Positions 42,155-55,131 of a stretch of DNA of 64,000 bases are shown one piece after another (the stretch's first letter is position 1; each line of letters opens with the position of its first letter). Below the pieces are notes generated by a model. It saw only the letters and a list, made by a program, of their open reading frames with translations, made no database searches and was not told the origin of the DNA. This stretch comes from Mytilus edulis (Eukaryota > Mollusca > Bivalvia > Mytilida > Mytilidae): the NCBI RefSeq assembly GCF_963676685.1, contig NC_092353.1, positions 7,902,207-7,966,206 of the forward strand, given 5' to 3'. The position numbers were made by a program, and so were the translations under genes.

Positions 42155-45100
42155 TCAAATACTATCATGGTCAAGACGTCTGTTTTTAAACGGTAGTAGA
42201 GGATGGATTGGTGGCCAGAGTACCATTGGTCGCTCTTCATACTGTCTTTTAGAGAACAAATATTCCTCGAAACTTTGCCTTACAATGTAATCAGCAGAAA
42301 CAATAAGTAATGGCTTCCGGGTGTTTCGATTATTTTGTTGCTTCGTTCTATTGGTTTTTATCTTACTTCTTCTGTTCATAGGACTCTGATAATGTGATGC
42401 AGAGTTTTCTTCATTAGAGTTGGTGTTGCTAATCTACAAGAGCAAATTTAAAAATTGAATTAACTTGTGTTAAAGTGTTACTTAATTACTAAAAGTAATC
42501 TGAAATTTTTACTGGTAAAACAGTAAAATCAACAGAATAATAAATGCAAACGCGCATTTAAAAAAAACATAATGCTAACAATTCAGGGCTCTAGACTGAC
42601 ATGCCTTCTTTAATTTTATACATGTAAGAGGACATTGATAGTGTTAATCATTTCAAATGGTTATTGATTACTGCTCGACAAAAGTAAGTATTAGATAAGA
42701 ATTGCCTACATCAAGAAAATATTATTTCAGCTGTACTTGGCAAACTGTTTCGGAATTTTGGGTTTTCGGTGCTTTTCAAGTTAGTATTTTATATTGTCAT
42801 TTCTTCTTGCGCCACTAAGAAATATTTTGTAGACGAAACGCGCAAAAGTTTAATTATATTGTCTATGATGGAGTTATATTAACTTACTGGGTCGATACCA
42901 CTTCTGATGGAGACTTCTGTTTTTGGGTGATCACAAGTCTAATAGAAGAAAACAAAATCACAAAAAAAACTGAACTCCGAGAACAATTCAAAACGGAAAG
43001 TGTCTAATCAAATGGCAAAATCAAATGATAAAACACATCAAACGAATGGCAACTTCAGATGGTACTTCGATGTGTATATGAATTATTATTGATATGGTCA
43101 TAATTATGAATTAAGAGTTTACGTAATTGTTGGTTTTTCCCAAATACTGATTTTATAGCCAAGGAAGATTACCTTAGCTGTGTTTTGCAAAGCCTTTTGG
43201 AATGTAATTTTCTTTTTGATTTTCAATTTGTTTCTTTATTTGTCTTGTTTAAACGATCATCAATGACGTAGACGTAACGCACGCCTGTCGTACAAATTTT
43301 TGAGTTATGATCGGTTTATTTAAGGAATGACTGTAATATTGTTTCTGTCTATGAAGAATTGACATAAAAAAATGATGCACACTGAATAACGCGCGTAGCG
43401 GGTTGTTTAACAGTGGGCCCCACATTTTTTTATGTTATTTCGAATAGACAGAAAAAATATTACAGTCATTTCTTATAATTTAATTCTAAATTCCATTTTC
43501 AACCGTAGAAAACCATGAAAAAACGTTGATGATGTCACGATCACATGACTAAATTATATCTATGAGCTGGTAACAAAATAACGTCAGCCAATCAGAAGAC
43601 GCGTTACATTCAAAATTAAATTATATAAATGTGTAGGCCAATTACACTTTGTCGTATGGTATGTGTCATATTATTTTTATTTACATATTGCAGTACATTG
43701 TATTCCCCTTTTTTACTTTTGATTCTCAAAAAACACGTACTCTATTCCTTTGCATTAGATTTTATTTATTATCTTAAAGATTAGCTAACAGCGTGAACTG
43801 ATTACATAAGTGATGATTTGTAAATTTTTCAGTTTATAATATAAATATGATTCAGTTTTGTTTTAGGTGTGTTCTTCTTTTTTTTTTGTGGTGCTTTTAG
43901 ATTTATTATATTGCGTTTTATGCACGATGTTTGCTAACTCGATATACAAAATGTACATTATGTGGATAAAATTAAAATTGATTTTTTTATTTTCTATATT
44001 TGTTTTTCAAATGCCAAGATAATCTGTACCGATACAGGCTCCAAATGTCCTCCTTTATACGCCATAACTCATGGTGTACTCCTTGTTATGGAGGCTCATA
44101 CAGAGACAAGAAATATGTATGTACTTACCGGGTCATTCTCGTTGAAATATTTGATGTTAGTTCCTTCCTCATCTGACTGGTTAAGGGACAAATAAGATTT
44201 GTCCTTCCACTCGTAAAAAATAGATTGATACATCTTTTGAACGTTCGGTCTCTGTTTATCGTCATTTTCAATTTTTGTATAGAACTGAAACTTAGTATGC
44301 GAATTATTTTTTTCCTGAAAAAAACCCCGAGAAATTTAGATATACGGTGGAACAATCATAGATAATTGTATTCTTTGGGTTGTATTCAAACTAAGTCAAA
44401 ACACTGATAATCATAACAACGAGATAATATAAGGGGGTACGCGTCTTCTGTTAAACATGAATTCAACTTCGATGTGCTGGTACAGGTGCCTGTTGAAATC
44501 AGTAAAAGACGATGATTATATGGAAGTTATGTTTCATTAATGTTTTGGCAATGGGGTATATACATCATTTAAACCGCATCACGGACATCTAATTACCAAA
44601 ACGTAGATACCTGTCTGCACACTAAAAGTTGATTTCTAGGGGAGCAAGTACGTATATTGAGATTCCTTGCTGTATTTTCCTTTAGTGGAAACTATCTTAG
44701 TTTCTAGGTTACTAAATTCACTAGTGTTTTATTTCCAGTCACTCCCTTAAATATCTCGTGATTTAAACTGATCTATAGTACTAAATTAAAGAAGTATGAC
44801 ACAAAAACTACACATCAAATAACTTTATGAATACCTAATAGAGGACAACTGCATTGATTAAAAATTGCACCATTTCAGGTCCTACTGTTTTCCGCGTCAT
44901 TAATTATCATAATAACTACTAAAATAAGTTCCTGATCAAATTCGATACCGAAACTTTAAGTAAATGTCACATGTTGTTTCCGGTTGTATGTATGCATGTT
45001 CTGTTTCTTGCTCCTTTATTGGGATCATAACAATGGATTATGGTGTAAATGGTGACTTTTAATACACTGAACCGGTACATATTTTATGTGTCATTTGCCT

Positions 45101-45829
45101 ACACAGTTTTACAGCCTGGACGTGACGGGTCTTTCTTCCAGAAAGTTAACCTTCACCAAAACAATAAGATCCAGTCCAATAAATCAAACGATCACAAATT
45201 TATCTGATTCGCTAATTCTCAAAATATACCCAAAATGCAAATATAAAAAGAGTTAGATACAAAATAAAGAATACAGCGACTGCAGATACAGCACAAATGA
45301 CATGACAACGAACGGGAAACCGTAACTTATTGTATTATTAAGACGGGGTTATAACAGAAACAAATTGAAAGCAGGGAAAATTATACCTTATAATCAGAAT
45401 GACTTTATCATATGACAATATAAATACTAAAAACTCAGGCTTACAATAATGCGCGGATACTTTAATTCATAACCGACCTGTGGCTCTTCAAAATTAGATT
45501 GAAGAGGGGTATTTTTAGGAATGAAAACATGATCAAGGAAAGTTAGTTTTTTGCTTTTATTACATGAAAACTTTTTACCTCAGCTCTTGGTAATTACTTT
45601 TTTTGTACGGTTCTGTAAGATTGTAAAAAACTAACTCTCTCAATGAAATCAGGTGGATTAAAAAGGGTCAAGGGCCTTCACAATAATAGAAGTCTTAGCC
45701 TTCTTTGTAGTGTACCAAGTCAGGAATATGAAATAAACTCATCATAGATACCAGGACTATATATTGTATATACGCCAGACGCGCGTTTCGTCTACAAAAG
45801 ACTCATCAGTGAAGCTCGAATCCAAAAAA

Positions 45830-45869
<40 letters not shown>

Positions 45870-46740
45870 CCAAATAAAGTACAAAGTTGAAGAGCATTGA
45901 GATCCTACATTCCTACGTGTTGCCAAATACAGCTAAGGTAATATATGCCTGAAAGTTGTTCTCCATTCTGTGTTGTGTTTTGACTTTGCCATTTGAGTGA
46001 GTAGGAAATTACCATTTTCAATTCTCCGTTGAGGTTTTTTCCCCTGATATTTTACATTGTCAGTTTAACGTCGACTTGTAACTTTTGAAAACACCCTGAC
46101 ATCTGTCGCATCTTTCCTTACAAGTTCTTAAAAGTGACAGTTGTAGTACGTATCTTTATCTTTATAATACTTACATTGTTTTGGTTTTCTAAAGTATTAC
46201 CTATAAAGATAATGAAACATTTTGTTTAAGTAAACTGAACGTGCAAATGTACTAGCAGATACGAAGTATATAGTTCAGAGCAGAATCTTTACTCAAAACG
46301 GTACAAATGCATTTATCTAATTAAAAGAAATAATTTAAATAATAACAGTATTTCTCAAAATGCATTTTTAAAGATAATAAGATTCACTGATAATTCGAGT
46401 AACAAAATAAAAATAAAATCGAACAATGCATTTGGTTTTTATTGTTTAGGTCGTTATTAATTTACCCAGAAGTCTTTGTGTACGCTTTAAAATATATACG
46501 TAGATTCGAGTGATTATAATACGTTCACTGTGCTTACCATAAGAATACATACGAAGCTCGATCACTCCAAACCGTAAGTTGTATCCATTGCTCGAAAATA
46601 TACTCATTAGTGTATACATTGTTGATGATTTGTCTGAAATGAATACATTAAAATGTAATTCTTATATTTTACATACCTGGTGCTATTTTGTCAATTATAA
46701 TTTCGGTTGTTGAAACATGTTCATGAATTTGATTCTTCAT
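42155..46740 (-). CDS. Unrecognised six-exon gene (gene D), 233 aa
   Basis: I do not recognise this protein. The model was built by eye from splice sites and phase. Exons: 46740-46677 (64 nt), 46633-46538 (96), 46200-46175 (26), 44314-44129 (186), 42938-42888 (51), 42433-42155 (279 with stop). Donors read GTATGT, GTAAGC, GTAAGT, GTAAGT, GTAAGT; all acceptors are AG after pyrimidine-rich tracts; phases fit at all five joins. The ATG lies in AAAAAAAATGA with an in-frame TAA just upstream. No signal peptide or membrane segment is visible. Residues 63-124 are polar and acidic; exon 6 starts Ser/Asn-rich, then has a basic stretch (NRRSKIKTNRTKQQNNRNTR) and an ordered-looking end (KPLLIVSADYIVRQSFEEYL, then ERPMVLWPPIHPLLPF). 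The basic stretch could be a nuclear signal; that is a guess. A 26-nt microexon is included. Introns hold a MITE and an R3 copy. Expression is untested. Confidence 0.7.
43322..43476. mobile_element. Palindromic MITE in gene D intron 4
   Basis: aaggaatgactgtaatatt at the left is mirrored by aatattacagtcatttctt at the right, followed inward by tctgtctat and atagacaga. About 155 bp. Related to 26261-26398. Confidence 0.8.
45725..45900. repeat. R3 dispersed repeat with a long poly(A) tract
   Basis: R3 core (cgccagacgcgcgtttcgtc, aaaagactcatcagtgaagc) followed by about 38 A at 45831-45868 and then gttgaagagcattgag, seen also at 9300-9320. Intron 3 of gene D. Confidence 0.7.
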
Positions 46741-46984
46741 TTTTTTTGTTTAAATCTGATACACTAAGCACGGGTTGCTATTGTGCCATTCACTGGATGT
46801 TAATAAACATGCATATGCTACTAAACCAAAAAAAACTAAAAGGCTCTTTGAAAATAGTTCCTCCTTTTGTACATTCAATATGGTTTATGATCGAGGTTCT
46901 ATTTCCACAGATACCGGATGCAATTCTTAACATATTTAGTAGTGATTTCATTAAATAGACTACATCGTGATTTTCAAAGTTCCC

Positions 46985-47800
46985 TAGGGGTTTTTAAATT
47001 TCTCTTTAATCAAGCTCTCATAGCCAGAATAATTTGTTTTTGGATGGACAATTCTGGTGGATGTTACTTTAAACACAAATATTCGACTACGTTTGATTTT
47101 TTTTATTTAACACGGTTCGTATGGTACAAATATTTTATGGTTAAAACAATTCAAATCAATTTTAGACACGTGTGGCTTGTCATATGTATGGGATAATATC
47201 TTTTTTGTAAATAAAACATGGCTACATGTAACCATCAAACAGAATTTGATAGATCAATTTAAACAAAAATGGCTAGCAAGCCTAAAGGAATCTCCAAAAG
47301 CATTACATTATCGTTTATTTAAAGATACTTTGGAGTTTGAGAAATATTTAAATATTTTGGATGACAGGCAGATATCCTTATTTCTTAAATTTCGAACTTT
47401 AAACATGAAATTTCCAATAGAAACTGGAAGATGGCAAAACATAGAAAGAGAAAACAGAAAATGTTTATTATGTAATTCAGATGCCATTGGTGGTGAATAC
47501 CATTACATTTTTAATTGTTCAACTTTTGATAATTGTAGAAAACAATGTATTGCATTTTACTATAGAAATAAACCAAACTCATTGAAGTTTTATGAATTAA
47601 TGAATTCTAAAAAATGTACAGAACTGAATAAACTATGTAAACTTATTAAGGAGATAAATAACAAATTGAACTTTTCTGGGTGAACAATTGCGAACGCCTC
47701 TATCTACTTTCGTACATTATTTATTTATGTAATTGTATTGAAATATGTATAATTATCTCTATACCTTTGTAATTTGGTTTGTGAGAATAAAGATATATAT
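46985..47800 (+). pseudogene. LINE 3' end with zinc-binding RT tail
   Basis: The frame around 47145-47683 reads FKSILDTCGLSYVWDN, then FPIETGRW and CLLCNSDAIGGEYHYIFNC. The latter is the C-x2-C...H-x4-C motif at the C-terminus of many mollusc non-LTR reverse transcriptases. Upstream of 47140 the frame is broken, and the catalytic part is missing (5' truncation). The 3' end has AATAAAG and a short (AT) tail at 47788-47805. Plus-strand orientation, adjacent to exon 1 of gene D on the other strand. Confidence 0.8.
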
Positions 47801-47839
47801 ATATATGCATCATAATATTAAATGAATTTTCTGTATAAC

Positions 47840-47922
47840 GCTTGTGTGAGTGTGTGTGTTTGTGTTTGTGCTTCTGTGTTTGTGTTTGTGCTTGTGTGTT
47901 TGTGTTTGTGCTTGTGTTTTTA
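47840..47922. repeat. TG-rich minisatellite
   Basis: Units of tgtgtttgtgtttgtgct; gives a cysteine/valine-only open frame, which is an artefact. Confidence 0.9.
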
Positions 47923-50900
47923 CTTTACAGCACCAAAATTAATTAGATTCCGTACCTGTTTTAATTGTTATATTGAAGCAATTATCCTTAGATCGTTGCG
48001 ACTCAATAGTGGGTCTTGTATTTAACTTAAATTTACATACAATATCATACAGGAAACAAATCACAAGAGATGTCACAGTCGGTATCATCCGGTATAGCTT
48101 TAGAAGTAGGGTGGTTTTTCCATCAAAAACTGAAGGAAAAATTCAATTTGAATAAAATGATAAAACAAACCAATATGCAAACTCAGATCAGATTGACTGA
48201 TGTTTTATTTGAATTTACATGACATTTATGTTCCTGGCTATTTATAATTTTCTTCCTTTTATAGATAATGTATATTTAGACTTCCGAAACCGATAAAACA
48301 TAACAAAAAAACATATGTTTAAGATGATAAGGACTCATTGTTTTCAAATTTCTTACTTTTAAATGCTTTATTAACAAATGCACAGTTCTATAACAATATT
48401 ATATAGTTTTTACTGGGTTTTTTCATCTTATTTTTTAATCATTTCTTATAATTAATTTGTTGTAAAATTGGCTAAAATGCAAATGTTGAAATTGTTTTCT
48501 CTAGTAGATTGTGCGTTCGATGATATTGCGTTAGGGTCACAGTATCTACTTAATATCACCCTCCAAATTTTATTGAATGTAATAAAGCATAGGCATTATA
48601 AGAAAATTTGTAATAATAATTTTGTAAGACAGCAACCGTACACAAATCAAATCACATGATATCAAGTAGTGAACAACTACTGTGCATGTTGTATTCTTCT
48701 GCTTGTCCAAATAAATATTTTGTCTTAATCATATTGAATCACAAGTACGAATTTAATGTTGATTTTTCTTACCCTTATGGGGGCTATAATTAGCATTAAC
48801 ATATGTGTTTGTTTGTTTGCGTGGTTTTTGTTTGCTTGATCACTTCATCTTTTAGCATAACATAATTGTATTGTTTGTCACCATTGAGACCAGAGCAACA
48901 GTCTTTGAAATGTTTTTATCTCCAAATCAGATGTTTGTACGTTATGCCATCCACTATTGGTCGTATCTGATCTTCACAACAATGGACATTTTATTTTGTG
49001 ACATGCAAGTAACCTTTCAAATGATATATCTGCACTAAAATAACCATACTTTATCATCTTACTCATTCATCAATTGAGACACAGTGGAATTAAACATTAA
49101 GTACCATGGTAATACTAAATAAGAAGATATAAAAATGTATTCATCCACAATAAAATTATCATGTTCCTCTCTAGAGATGCCCTTCCTAAACCATTTACCT
49201 TTTCGGGGCAGATAAAATCTTTCTATCTCCCTATGTCAGGGACATTACATTCGTTCATAGTGATCTGAATCTAGAACCACGGAAGTATATATCACTTTAA
49301 TACTTCCATATTTAAACTGGTCTGCGGTAAACCCACAACTAATATAACACAATTATTGTTTCAGGTTAACAAAACTTCGATTTTCCCATCAATAAATTAA
49401 AAGATATTTATTTTCAAAAGTAACAAAAGGAATTGGACCCAATTGCAAGTTATAACAACATTAACTACGTCCTTTCTCTAATGAAATTTCGTAAATCATA
49501 ATGACTTTCGTTTGATTTGTTCACCCCTTAGTGTATGCCTATAATGCTTATTGAAAAAGAGGGCGCAAAAGTTAACTTAAATCTGATAAATTAGATGGCA
49601 TGAGTTATTAGTTCCTAATTGCATCCTGGGATCTGTTTACTAACAACATGTTAACAATACATGTAAACCTTAAGGTAAGTCAAACCGAAAGTACACATAC
49701 ACAATGCTAGGTTAGATCAATATCAAAAAGTATGAGACTTATAGAAACTTTGGAAGGGCGAGTTTTGTACCAATTTAAAAAAAAAATGTTTTTGTGATTG
49801 ATCTGATATTTTTGTCATGCGACAGCTCAAATTGGTTACAATACACTAATTCTATAACTTTATAAACTAATCAAACTGTTTTATTGAGACTTAAAACATT
49901 ACAATATCATTATCGCGACGACGCGACAAAATATGGCCTCAATGATTATGTTGATAAAAAACATACAACATCTATTTATATATTAAAGAAAGAACTGAAT
50001 CTACTGGTGAATAAAACAAAATTATTTGGTTACAATATGCTTCTTTCAATTCAATTTAGAGTTTTGAAGATAGAACCATCAATGACCTAAAGAAAAAAGA
50101 TAAGTGACGTGTCCCACGACACGTTACTGTGTTACTAAATTTGTTTGATTAACATGATTAACACAACAGGAAGTGATTAAGCATTCTAAAACAATTCAAT
50201 TTCTTTGTTCCGTAAATAATTTCACTGTTGTGTCGATAACTTCATGTTGATATCGTTTTAGTTGTTCTTTATATTAATAATTACTTACCTTTACTCTTAT
50301 TCACAAAATACTTATCACCAAACATTTTGTTGTGTGATTAAAATGCATATGAGTGGAATTTCATATCTAAATTTAGAACGTAACTTCTTGTTTTTCCTTA
50401 GGTTTCGTATTTTATTGATATGACATTTATATACTAAGTAAATGTAGTTTGAAAATCAGTATTAGAATGTTATAGGAAATCGAAAGATGATCCTCTGTAC
50501 CAGAATAAACATTTTAGTCTTCAGCATTTTGTTTGATATTTTATCATCCATATTAATTTATATAAGTAAGGGGTTTATTCAAAACGTTTGTTAATTATCC
50601 AATTGAATTAAGCTAAAAAAAAAAATATTTTGACTAAAAGTAAAGCATGCATTGCCAAGTTTATGTAAATACTTACACATTGACGTAAATGTCAACATGT
50701 TCATGCAGTCATAGTGCCATCACATGTGCATTTCTGCACTAACGCTTTTAGTATAAAACAGCTTCTTAACTTATTGATAAAACTTATATAATTTTGAAAG
50801 ATTTAAATAAGTTTACTAGCATTGCATTTTCAGGGTTCAAATATTGGCTTTTGTCATACCAGCTCTGTGCTAAACGAAATAGTCCTGATACGTTTCTGTT

Positions 50901-50979
50901 GGTGAGAGAAAAAATGCAGTATAAAGTGATAAATATTCAAGATTTCGACGCAAATTGAATGATAGAAAAGACACCAATA
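47923..50979. other. Gene-poor region
   Basis: About 3 kb of AT-rich DNA. Short frames at 48468-48659 and 49884-50090 have no motif, splice site or neighbour that would support a gene. I see nothing else in it. Confidence 0.5.
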
Positions 50980-51631
50980 AAATTGAAAATGGAAATAGGG
51001 AATGTGTTAAAAATATAACAACCCGACAAAAGAGCAGAAAACATTCAAAGTCGACCAATAAATCAACAACACAGCGATAAATACCGCACCCGGAGAAGTG
51101 TTTCAGTTGACCCCTAAACAAAATGTGTACTAGATCAGTAATAACGGACGGCATACTAATCTCAAAAGCATGTAAGTAAACAAAAATCAAAAATCATACC
51201 AGACTTACAAAGATAAGAGGCTCCTGACTAAGGACAGGTGCAACAATGCAGCGGGATTATATTTGTTTTGTGAGATCCCTATTTAACTCTAGCTAATGTA
51301 GAAAAAAACAAACACACATCAATACGCACAGTAAAAATCAGTTTAAAGGAAGTCCGAGTCCGATGTCAGTGATACATCATTTAACAAGAGACTAATAGAA
51401 ACTACTGAATTGTCATCTCTAGACCGCAGTTCAACTGTTTGAAAAATTTCGTCATCATAAAATACATATATAAAAGACAAAACCCGTAGCATGCCAACAA
51501 TAGATTTTCAAATAAATGTGTTTATTTCCGATGCAAAGACCATATGAGTGAATCAATGTTAATACCAAAATATATCATCTTCAGTGATCTGACAACTTTA
51601 TCGTAACTATAGCTCTTCTTGATAAGTCTGT
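50980..51631 (+). repeat. R1 dispersed repeat, left part, interrupted by the LTR element
   Basis: Starts aaaattgaaaatggaaatag and ends cttgataagtctgt at the LTR. It resumes after the element at 57804 (ctgtgtacaggttttgttag). The 17663-18330 copy has ataagtctgtttaaaggttt unbroken. Confidence 0.8.
51628..51631. other. 4-bp target site duplication CTGT (left)
   Basis: CTGT at 51628-51631 and again at 57804-57807 directly outside the two LTRs. Confidence 0.75.
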
Positions 51632-52236
51632 TGTTACGGCCAGAAATCGCCTTTAAATTGTAGCCAACAAAAGACACAAATCAATAGTAAAATTTAACAA
51701 TATTTAATATACAAAAGTTTACAAAAGGTATTACACAAATATTACTGTTAACTTAACTGTCAAAATATGAGTCCAATCTGTTATCTTTATCTGTATCCGG
51801 AAATCTTTCGGAATCCAATTTGAATATTACGTTCACTACTAATGTCACAATCCAGTATGATGTTGTTTGTAGAATAAAAGTGTCAATCCAAATGCTGTGA
51901 ATACTAATGTCTATCAATGTCTATGTCCAAGTTTAATTATGAGAGTTTTAACTTTAGTGTCTGTATATATAGTGTTGTCATGGAAAATTCTAGAACACTC
52001 TATAATGGAACATTGTGGAAAATCCTGGAAAGTTACAATGGAAGTTTCTGGAATAACGTAGAAGTTTAAATTACGCATCTTTTATAAGGATCATTCTAGA
52101 AAGTTCCAATCATTCTGTGATTGTTCCAGTGATTCCTAAACTGCACAGTTATAAGATTATTTGGTAAACAACTATCAGGCCATACAACACAAATTAGGCC
52201 AACATAAATAAACATAATAATTACAATATCATAACA
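51632..52236 (-). repeat. 3' LTR of the Gmr1-type element
   Basis: 605 bp, TG...CA termini (plus strand tgttacggcc ... atcataaca). A TATA-like tract (CTATATATACAG on the minus strand) lies near 51965. Differs from the other LTR at about 52138 (a versus t). Confidence 0.93.
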
Positions 52237-52247
52237 CCTCCCCCCTT
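52237..52247 (-). other. Polypurine tract
   Basis: AAGGGGGGAGG on the minus strand, directly abutting the 3' LTR. It would prime plus-strand DNA synthesis. Confidence 0.8.
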
Positions 52248-52320
52248 GAAAGAAGTTTTAGTGTAACAAAAACTTATCATGAATAATATGAACAAAAATA
52301 CATAATATATACAAAGTGAT

Positions 52321-55131
52321 TTAATAAGCTCTAGATAAAGCATCAGCTATTACATTATCTTTACCCTTAATATGTTTTACAATTACATCATATTCCTGTA
52401 ACAATAAACTCCACCTAGTCAACCTCTGATTCTTGTTTCTCATTTTATGCATGAAGGTGAGAGGATTATGATCAGTATAAACAAGAATAGGATATACAGT
52501 GGGATTCAAATATACATCAAGATGTTGAAGTGCTGACAACATTGCAAAACACTCTTTTTCAAAAGTTGAATAATTTTTCTGATGTTTATCTAATTTCTTA
52601 GAAAAATATGATATAGGTTTTTCAACATTATCATCTGTCTCTTGATATAAAACAGCTCCAATTCCTACATCGCTTGCATCAACGGCAAGTTTAAATTGTT
52701 TTTCAAAGTCTGGAGTAATCAGAACTGGACTATTAATTAAAAGTGATTTGCTATTTTCAAAAGCTTTTTGACAATTTCCGCTCCAGATAAATTTAGAATC
52801 TTTCCGTAAAAGATGAGTCAATGGTTGAACAACAGTAGCAAAATTTGAACAGAATTTCCTGTAAAATCCTATCATGCCTAAATATCTCATAAGTTGTTTT
52901 CTATTTGTAGGAGGTGGAAATTTGGAAATAGCTTCCACTTTAGCCATAATAGGTTTTACTTGACCTTGGCCAACTGTATGCCCTAAATAATCAACAGTGG
53001 CCTGACAAAATTCACTTTTACCAAGATTAACAGTCAAATTTGAATATGACAATCTATCAAAAGTATCATATAAATGTGTTAAATGCTGTTCCCAGCTATC
53101 ACTACATACAATACGATCATCAATATAAGCATAACAACAGTCTAAATCTTTTATAACATTATTGATCATTCTTTGAAATGTAGCTGGAGCACTTTTCATG
53201 CCAAATGGCATTACAGTATATTGAAATAAGCCATCTGGTGTAACAAAAGCTGATATTTCACGAGCTCTCTGTGTCAATGGAACTTGCCAATAACCTTTCA
53301 ATAAATCAAATTTGCTCACAAATTTTGCTTGACCAATATTGTCAATACAATCGTCTATCCTTGGAATCGGATAGGAATCAGATTTTGAGACTGAATTTAC
53401 TTTTCTGAAATCAGTCACGAAACGAAAAGTTTTATCTGGTTTTGGCACAAGGAGACAAGGAGAGCTCCATTCACTGTTACTCGGCTCAATAATATCATTG
53501 TCAAGCATATATTTAATTTCTTTTCTCATAACTTCAAGTTTGAGTGGATTGAGCCTGTAAGGATGTTGCTTAATTGGAGAAGCATCTCCTACATCAACAT
53601 CATGACAAACAGCAGTGGTTTTGTTTGGCACATCTGGAAAAAGATTTTTAAAAGAAAATACCAAAGTTTTTATTTCTTCTCTACGATCAAAAGACAGATG
53701 TGCAAGTTTTGAATCTAAATTTGACAAAATTTCTGAATTTTTCATTCTAACTGTCTCTTCCATAGTTTTACAACTAAAAGTTGGTTCAATTACATCTGGT
53801 TTGTCATGATTGTTCTCAAATTTAACCATGCCTAAAGTGGCAACTGGTTTACTATCACATAGTACATTAGTACGCTCAAAATATGGTTTTAACATATTAA
53901 TATGACACACTCTATTTTGTTTGCGCCGACCTGGAGTTTTTACAATATAATTCAAATCATTAATTTTACTCTCTATTGTATAAGGACCACAATATTTAGC
54001 CTGTAAAGGATGTCCAGGGACAGGCAGAAATACAAGTACGCTATCACCAGGCTCAAAAACTCTGTCCCTGGCATCTTTATCATACCATATTTTCATCTTG
54101 TTCTGTACATTTTTTAAGTTTTTCTGAGCAATTTGACAAGCAGTATACAATTTTTCTTTAAATCTAGATACATAGTCTAAAAGATTCAAGTCAGTATGTT
54201 CAGTAAGCCACTTTTCCTTAATCAATTTTAACGGTCCCCTTACAGTATGACCAAATACCAACTCAAAGGGACTAAATCCAAGGGATTGTTGAACAGCCTC
54301 TCGAACCGCAAAAAGTAGAAAGTGAACTCCATCATCCCAGTCTCTATCAAATTGAAGACAAAAAGTTCTAATCATGTTCTTCAATGTTTGATGAAAACTT
54401 TCTAAGGCACCTTGAGATTCTGGATGATAAGCACTTGATCTGTACTGAGCAATCCCTAACTGGTATACGACTTGCTGAAATAAACCTGACATGAAATTTG
54501 ATCCCTGGTCGGACTGTATAGACTTAGGAAGTCCTACTAATGTGAAAAATTTGATCAAAGCTTTGACGATAGTAGGTGTCTTGATATTTCTGAGCGGAAT
54601 AGCTTCAGGAAAGCGGGTAGATGTACACATGATTGTCAATAAATATGCATTTCCAGTCTTGGTCTTTGGTAAAGGTCCAACACAGTCAATTAGAATTCTG
54701 CTGAAAGGTTCGTCAAAGGCTGGAATAGGCAGAAGTGGTGCTGGTGGTATTTTCTGGTTAGGCTTACCAACAACCTGGCATATATGGCATGATTTGCAGT
54801 ATTCTGCGACATCATTTCGAAGTCTGGGCCAGTAGAAATGCTGCAAGATCTTAAGGCAAGTCTTCCTTATACCTAAGTGTCCAGCCAAGGGGGTGTATTG
54901 GGCAAGACCAATAATTTCTTGCCTATAAACTTTAGGCACCACCACTTGGTACACCACTCTCCATTCCTCCTCTGGGGTAGCATCAGGAGGCCTCCACTTC
55001 CTCATTAAAATGCCGTCCTGATGGTAAAAGCATTCGGCCACTTTGTCTGCTTCCTCCTGTGGTTGAGCCTGCTGGTTAAGCTGAAGAACCTCAGGGTCTT
55101 TATGTTGTTCTTCGAGTAAATTATTTCGGTC
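52321..55131 (-). CDS. pol: Pol: integrase - reverse transcriptase - RNase H
   Basis: Follows the Gag-protease stop in the same frame. Numbering from the codon at 55041: a zinc-binding domain with H55, H68, C85 and C88; a DDE integrase core with D119 (LIDCVGPL), D178 (QSDQGSNF) and E214, spacing D-x35-E; a GPY motif near 352. Then a gypsy-type reverse transcriptase with D579 (SKFDLLKGYWQ) and the YIDD box at 639-642, and RNase H with D788 (LAVDAS), E828/E830, D857 (YTDHNP) and D900. Stop TAA at 52323-52321. The frame has no other stop, so the enzymes look intact. The residue after YIDD is Arg, where hydrophobic is usual. How this frame is translated is unclear because no ATG starts it: either read-through of the TAA or another device would be needed. 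Confidence 0.92.
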   Translation of the reverse strand, partial: DRNNLLEEQHKDPEVLQLNQQAQPQEEADKVAECFYHQDGILMRKWRPPDATPEEEWRVVYQVVVPKVYRQEIIGLAQYTPLAGHLGIRKTCLKILQHFYWPRLRNDVAEYCKSCHICQVVGKPNQKIPPAPLLPIPAFDEPFSRILIDCVGPLPKTKTGNAYLLTIMCTSTRFPEAIPLRNIKTPTIVKALIKFFTLVGLPKSIQSDQGSNFMSGLFQQVVYQLGIAQYRSSAYHPESQGALESFHQTLKNMIRTFCLQFDRDWDDGVHFLLFAVREAVQQSLGFSPFELVFGHTVRGPLKLIKEKWLTEHTDLNLLDYVSRFKEKLYTACQIAQKNLKNVQNKMKIWYDKDARDRVFEPGDSVLVFLPVPGHPLQAKYCGPYTIESKINDLNYIVKTPGRRKQNRVCHINMLKPYFERTNVLCDSKPVATLGMVKFENNHDKPDVIEPTFSCKTMEETVRMKNSEILSNLDSKLAHLSFDRREEIKTLVFSFKNLFPDVPNKTTAVCHDVDVGDASPIKQHPYRLNPLKLEVMRKEIKYMLDNDIIEPSNSEWSSPCLLVPKPDKTFRFVTDFRKVNSVSKSDSYPIPRIDDCIDNIGQAKFVSKFDLLKGYWQVPLTQRAREISAFVTPDGLFQYTVMPFGMKSAPATFQRMINNVIKDLDCCYAYIDDRIVCSDSWEQHLTHLYDTFDRLSYSNLTVNLGKSEFCQATVDYLGHTVGQGQVKPIMAKVEAISKFPPPTNRKQLMRYLGMIGFYRKFCSNFATVVQPLTHLLRKDSKFIWSGNCQKAFENSKSLLINSPVLITPDFEKQFKLAVDASDVGIGAVLYQETDDNVEKPISYFSKKLDKHQKNYSTFEKECFAMLSALQHLDVYLNPTVYPILVYTDHNPLTFMHKMRNKNQRLTRWSLLLQEYDVIVKHIKGKDNVIADALSRAY

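Noticed and set aside
47822..48025. Cysteine/valine-rich plus-strand frame
   Set aside because: Translation of a TG-rich minisatellite.
54491..54835. Plus-strand 114-residue frame
   Set aside because: Antisense of the integrase core, with no features of its own.
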